Shown: positions 6,080 through 8,723 of the stretch, one piece after another
Numbering within the stretch: the stretch's first letter is position 1
Layout: every line of letters starts with the position of its first letter
From: Faecalicatena sp.
GTDB taxonomy: Bacteria; Bacillota; Clostridia; Lachnospirales; Lachnospiraceae
DNA length: 8,723 nucleotides
NCBI GenBank assembly: GCA_009774255.1
Contig: VSNK01000236.1
Span: 1 to 8,723, forward strand
Direction of reading: 5' to 3'
The notes under the pieces: model-generated
The model's database searches: none
Told to the model about the DNA's origin: nothing
The model's input: only the letters and a program-made list of their open reading frames with translations
Translations under genes and position numbers: made by a program

Positions 6080-6300
6080 GCGCAGATCGACTGCCGAATC
6101 TAATCCGTCTGCCGTGCAGGTAGACCGCCGAGTCTCACCAGTCTTACGCGCAGATCGACTGTCAAATTTCACCAGTCTTCCGCGTAGATCGACTGTCAAA
6201 TCTCACCAGTCTTCCAGTCTTCCGCGCAGATTGACTGTCAAATCTCACCAGTCTTCCGCGCAGATTGACTGTCAAATCTCACCAGTCTTCCGCGCAGATT
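6080..6300. repeat. 34-bp tandem repeat array between fusion gene and ATPase gene
   Basis: Six units and a 9-bp partial seventh follow one another without spacers: 6080-6113, 6114-6147, 6148-6181, 6182-6215, 6224-6257, 6258-6291 and 6292-6300. The plus-strand unit begins GCGCAGATTGACTGTCAAAT and ends CTCACCAGTCTTCC. Units 5 and 6 are identical; units 3 and 4 differ at one to three bases; units 1 and 2 are diverged. After unit 4 its last 8 bases (AGTCTTCC) are duplicated. Each late unit carries the dyad TTGAC-T-GTCAA (for example 6231-6241 and 6265-6275). The array fills nearly the whole gap between two genes of one operon, starting 8 bp past the fusion gene's stop. It could be a row of protein binding sites, an RNA element in the transcript, or a simple expanding minisatellite. 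Confidence 0.9.
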
Positions 6301-6308
6301 AACACTCT

Positions 6309-8306
6309 CTATCGTTGTGTCAGCACGGCCGCAACACTGATTCTTCCAAACATCCACATGGCTGCCGCCGCACCCAGCGTATAGCAGCACAAAAATACAG
6401 CCCACACGATCCATGCCGTTAAAATATCTGCGGTTCCGAATACCGCACCGATCACGACTCCCGCCACACCGCCAAAGGCCGCCAGCAGCATGTGCTCCAT
6501 GAAAAAGACCAGAGTACAGCGCCTTTTGCTCGTTCCAAGCGCCCGCATGATGGCGTACTCCCCCTTTCTGCCCTGGAGCAGCAGATGGGGCACAATATAT
6601 CCTGAGAGCACAACGATCAGCAATACAAAGGGCAAAAATCCCTCTAACAATGAAATACTTTTTTGCAGTCCCAAAGCTGCCTGGATGAACACGTCGTCCT
6701 CCATCCGCAGCGCGGAGCCCGCATAATTCTCCGCAGAACCCGGAACCACAGGCGTGAGCCCGGTTTCTCTCAGATCGTGCTTTAATTCGTTGAGCTTCAT
6801 CGGCTCCTTCACGGTGAATCTCAGGGAGGACGCGAAATAGACCTTGTCATTTTCTTCATAGATCTGCCGCACCGCCGCCAGAGGAAGCACCGCCTCCGCC
6901 GTCATGGATTCCCCTGCCTTTGTATCGTCAATTGTCCCGACGATCTCCATTTCCAGGGGCTTGAGTCCTTCCCGCTCCAGCCCCAGGCCGACATCCGACT
7001 GGATATAACGTTCCAGGGAACAGGACAAAAGGTCTCCCGGCTGCAGATTTCTGTTCTGCAGAAATGTCGTTCCTGCGATGCACACACCGGTGCTGTCCTG
7101 AAATTTTTCCCAGGTCCATCCGTCCGCCCAGGTCAGATCCTTCTCACAGTCCTCATAGACAGAATCCAGATCGTCGACTCCCAGAATCCGGAACTCATCC
7201 TCCCAAAGAATATCTTCTGCGCTCTCCTGTGCCGATTCGTCCGTTGCATCCTCTCCGCTTTCCTGAGCCAATTCGTCTGCTGCGGATTCTCCGTCTTCCT
7301 CCTGTGCCATATACCCCACCAGCTCCGCCGTCTCACGAATCCTGCCGATGTAGGGGGACGCATAGACCGTATCCAGCACCTGCTGCCGAATAAACAGCCG
7401 TGCGTTCAGCGATGCCGCCGCATTCATCACCGTGCCCCGCACAGGGATGGCCTCCGGCAGTTCTTCGAACTGCTGTCTGGCGCTGACCAGATTTCCCAGA
7501 TAGAATACCAGTACCGCCACCGTCAGCATACTGATCATCCCGTTCAGAATGCTTTTAAAACGATGCCGCCGGATATTAACCCCTATGGAGTAAATGCCCT
7601 GAAGCACAGCCCTTCTGTTTCTCCGTACTTCTTTTTTCACTTTCTCATCATCCTTCCTGCTGCAGACAATGCACGTCCGTGTCTCCTTCGTCTCCTGATC
7701 CCGCTCCACCGTACATGCCGCCGTATACGAGATACCGTCCAGTGTGAATTCCGGATACCTTCCCGAACGGATCATCCTGAACTTCCTCTGCCCTTCCTTT
7801 GCCCATTTCCGCAGTTCCTCCTCAAAGCTCCCCGCGGTATTCACCGGCCGGTCTGTATAGAAGGACAACCGCCTCTGCCGTTCTTCCTCCGCCACCTGTT
7901 TGTAATCGTCCACGATCCGCGCGAATATACTTCCGCTTCCTTCCATATGCTCCATCCGGTCCAGATAGCTGTCCACGTCAATCGCCTCCGATTTCTCTTT
8001 TCGGATACTGGCGCAGACCTCCACCGCTGCCTGAAGCTGCTTCTGCTGCAGAAGGAGGACTTCCTGCTGCCTGGCGGCGGCCTCCGCGAGCGGAAGCGTT
8101 CCGTCGAGCACCTGTCCGATCTCCTTGAGCGGCATGTCCAGCATGCGGAGCATCTTGATCAGTTTCAGCCGCCGCACATCCTCCTCGGAATAGTCCCGGT
8201 ATGCGTTGCCGGTGTCTCTGGCCGGTTCCAGAAGGCCCTGCCGCTCGTAGTAGCGGATATTCTGCCTGGTAATCCCGGTCAGCTCTTCAATCTGTTTTGT
8301 GTTCAA
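6309..8306 (-). CDS. MerR DNA-binding domain fused to FtsX-type ABC permease
   Basis: This continuous 665-residue protein joins two normally separate functions. Residues 1-70 are a MerR winged-helix domain (IEELTGITRQNIRYYERQGL near 6-25, then AYRDYSEEDVRRLKLIKMLR). Residues 75-105 look like the MerR dimerisation coiled coil (ARQQEVLLLQQKQLQAAVEV). A cytoplasmic linker (about 106-250) contains C198 and C212-x-x-C215. Helix 1 (about 253-271, ILNGMISMLTVAVLVFYLG) is followed by an outer domain (about 275-545). Three further helices (about 553-575, 597-622, 628-652) flank the FtsX coupling segment GRKGEYAIMRALGTSKRRC (579-597). As the FtsX N-terminus is cytoplasmic, the DNA-binding domain would sit at the inner membrane face. 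The start is a TTG at 8306 with AAGGGGG 7 nt upstream; an in-frame stop lies directly before it. An out-of-frame ATG at 8310 overlaps. It leads the operon with the ATPase and second permease. Confidence 0.93.
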   Translation of the reverse strand: MNTKQIEELTGITRQNIRYYERQGLLEPARDTGNAYRDYSEEDVRRLKLIKMLRMLDMPLKEIGQVLDGTLPLAEAAARQQEVLLLQQKQLQAAVEVCASIRKEKSEAIDVDSYLDRMEHMEGSGSIFARIVDDYKQVAEEERQRRLSFYTDRPVNTAGSFEEELRKWAKEGQRKFRMIRSGRYPEFTLDGISYTAACTVERDQETKETRTCIVCSRKDDEKVKKEVRRNRRAVLQGIYSIGVNIRRHRFKSILNGMISMLTVAVLVFYLGNLVSARQQFEELPEAIPVRGTVMNAAASLNARLFIRQQVLDTVYASPYIGRIRETAELVGYMAQEEDGESAADELAQESGEDATDESAQESAEDILWEDEFRILGVDDLDSVYEDCEKDLTWADGWTWEKFQDSTGVCIAGTTFLQNRNLQPGDLLSCSLERYIQSDVGLGLEREGLKPLEMEIVGTIDDTKAGESMTAEAVLPLAAVRQIYEENDKVYFASSLRFTVKEPMKLNELKHDLRETGLTPVVPGSAENYAGSALRMEDDVFIQAALGLQKSISLLEGFLPFVLLIVVLSGYIVPHLLLQGRKGEYAIMRALGTSKRRCTLVFFMEHMLLAAFGGVAGVVIGAVFGTADILTAWIVWAVFLCCYTLGAAAAMWMFGRISVAAVLTQR

Positions 8307-8350
8307 TCATACACCCCCTTTTTCTGCCATACCTGTTTTTTTGATTTTGA

Positions 8351-8383
8351 GCAATCCCTATTGACGAAGTCAATAGGGATTGC
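8351..8383 (-). promoter_or_regulatory. Long perfect hairpin in the leader of the MerR-permease gene
   Basis: A perfect 15-bp stem (8351-8365 with 8369-8383) has a 3-nt loop. Its tip reads TTGAC-gaa-GTCAA, close to the TTGAC-T-GTCAA dyad of the 34-bp repeats. On the minus strand it is followed by an A-rich, not T-rich, run, so it is not a terminator of the fusion gene's transcript. It lies about 45 nt before the TTG start and may protect the mRNA, affect translation, or be a protein binding site in DNA. Confidence 0.7.
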
Positions 8384-8386
8384 GGC

Positions 8387-8415
8387 CGTATCTGCGAGAG
8401 TACTGAGCAGATACG
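8387..8415 (-). promoter_or_regulatory. Second dyad at the transcript start of the MerR-permease gene
   Basis: A 9-bp perfect stem (8387-8395 with 8407-8415) with an 11-nt loop lies directly next to the first hairpin. It covers the expected transcription start (about 8412), so it could act as a DNA operator at the start site or as the 5'-end hairpin of the mRNA. Confidence 0.55.
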
Positions 8416-8418
8416 CAT

Positions 8419-8449
8419 ATTTTAAAGTATATAGTAGGTATACAGTCAA
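8419..8449 (-). promoter_or_regulatory. MerR-type promoter with 19-bp spacer and central dyad
   Basis: On the minus strand TTGACT (8449-8444) and TAAAAT (8424-8419) are good -35 and -10 boxes held 19 bp apart. Normal promoters have about 17 bp; MerR-controlled promoters typically have 19 or 20 bp, and the regulator twists the DNA to bring the boxes into line. Inside the spacer lies the dyad GTATA-N7-TATAC (8443-8439 and 8431-8427), placed as MerR operators are. TATACT (8431-8426) is an alternative -10, but its spacer would be only 12 bp. Since the next gene encodes a MerR domain, self-regulation is the natural reading. Confidence 0.65.
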
Positions 8450-8456
8450 GCTATTT

Positions 8457-8490
8457 TGAAAAAAGGATACGTTCTTTTCAGAGCATATCC
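8457..8490 (-). terminator. Terminator upstream of the MerR-permease promoter
   Basis: On the minus strand GGATA (8490-8486) and TATCC (8469-8465) form a stem extended by further pairs around one mismatch, followed directly by six T (8464-8459). It would stop transcription arriving from the right before the MerR-type promoter, isolating that operon. Confidence 0.55.
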
Positions 8491-8525
8491 TGCCGTCTAA
8501 CTTTTTAATCCCAAATGTACATAAG

Positions 8526-8559
8526 AAAAACCACTCACTCCGAAGAATGGGTAGTTTTT
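8526..8559. terminator. Bidirectional hairpin terminator
   Basis: A 15-bp stem with two mismatches (8526-8540 with 8545-8559) and a CGAA tetraloop starts with five A and ends with five T, so it can stop transcription on either strand. On the minus strand it lies 7 bp after the stop of the small frame at 8567-8671 and so marks the 3' end of whatever gene once stood there. Confidence 0.7.
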
Positions 8560-8566
8560 ATCAATT

Positions 8567-8671
8567 TTAAATCTTTTTTGTAAAGCAATGTATTCCTTCC
8601 TTTTCTCCTGCTTCGTTCAGTTTGATGAAATTCCTATCGGGGTTCCGTATCAAAACCCGTAATATACGCAT
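8567..8671 (-). other. Small open frame, possible shifted gene tail
   Basis: A 34-codon frame begins at an ATG at 8671 without a ribosome binding site. It has a protein-like composition (NPDRNFIKLNEAGEKEG) and ends just before a terminator. It overlaps the HD fragment in another frame. It may be the true tail of a decayed gene after a frameshift or rearrangement, or chance. I do not recognise a family. Confidence 0.25.
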
Positions 8672-8723
8672 CTCGAATAAGGTAATCCAATTTATCTACG
8701 TCTATCACTTTTGAATTAAGCAT
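8634..8723 (-). pseudogene. Fragment of an HD-type phosphohydrolase (dGTPase-like), 3' end broken
   Basis: The frame enters from the right edge and reads VIDVDKLDYLIRDAYITGFDT before a TAG stop at 8636-8634. The VIDVDKLDYLIRD...TGFDT stretch is the conserved block of HD-superfamily, dGTP-triphosphohydrolase-like proteins (recognised from memory). In such proteins the chain continues for a long way after TGFDT with a segment like IDYERLL; here it ends four residues later. The break, the lower G+C and the overlapping frame at 8567-8671 suggest a degraded gene or a rearrangement joint. The ATG at the window edge may be coincidence; the rest of the gene lies outside. Confidence 0.55.

Noticed and set aside
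6080..6300. CRISPR array
   Set aside because: The 34-bp units join head to tail with no unique spacers and no cas gene is nearby.
6030..6302. Plus-strand protein with a repeated LPRRSTVKSHQSS motif
   Set aside because: It is a translation of the tandem repeat on the strand opposite to the operon, with no ribosome binding site.
8351..8383. Rho-independent terminator of the fusion gene's leader (attenuator)
   Set aside because: On the transcribed strand the stem is followed by an A-rich run; the T-run is on the wrong side.
7563..8459. 298-codon plus-strand frame over the MerR domain
   Set aside because: It is antisense to the MerR domain, linker and promoter; its composition (many H, P, R, L) is typical of a shadow frame.

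Overview
The window looks like a chromosomal piece of a Clostridia-type Bacillota genome, most likely a gut Lachnospiraceae relative. The grounds are AGGAGG-type ribosome binding sites, a holin-like type I toxin peptide, an AraC/sugar-isomerase pair, FtsX-type ABC exporters and a moderate G+C content that drops at the right-hand end. The organism call is inference from style, not from a marker gene.

Left part (1-1263): a structured leader (33-119) precedes a 32-residue hydrophobic peptide (144-242) of the holin-like toxin type. It faces an uncharacterised 97-residue gene on the minus strand (306-599) across a shared hairpin terminator. A regulatory region (about 600-831) then leads to a 143-residue protein of unknown function (832-1263). 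The operator-like element upstream of that gene is nearly repeated upstream of the sugar isomerase 1.6 kb away.

Middle (1306-3468): an AraC-family cupin regulator (minus) and a metal-dependent TIM-barrel sugar isomerase/epimerase (plus) are divergently arranged. Paired half-sites exactly 21 bp apart lie between them. The same 21-bp pair in front of the 832 gene suggests a small regulon controlled by this AraC protein.

Right part (3537-8306, all minus strand): a self-contained ABC transporter module. Transcription runs from a 665-residue protein with a MerR DNA-binding domain fused to an FtsX-type permease, across 34-bp tandem repeats, to an ABC ATPase and a second, unfused FtsX-type permease. 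The last two genes overlap by 4 bases. The fusion gene has a TTG start, a leader with two strong hairpins, and a promoter with a 19-bp spacer carrying a dyad, which is the hallmark of MerR-controlled promoters. The simplest model is a transporter in which one permease subunit is also the membrane-tethered transcription regulator of its own operon. This is the most unusual system in the window.

Right edge (8457-8723): two hairpin terminators and the broken C-terminal piece of an HD-type phosphohydrolase that runs off the window. This stretch is AT-richer and looks decayed.
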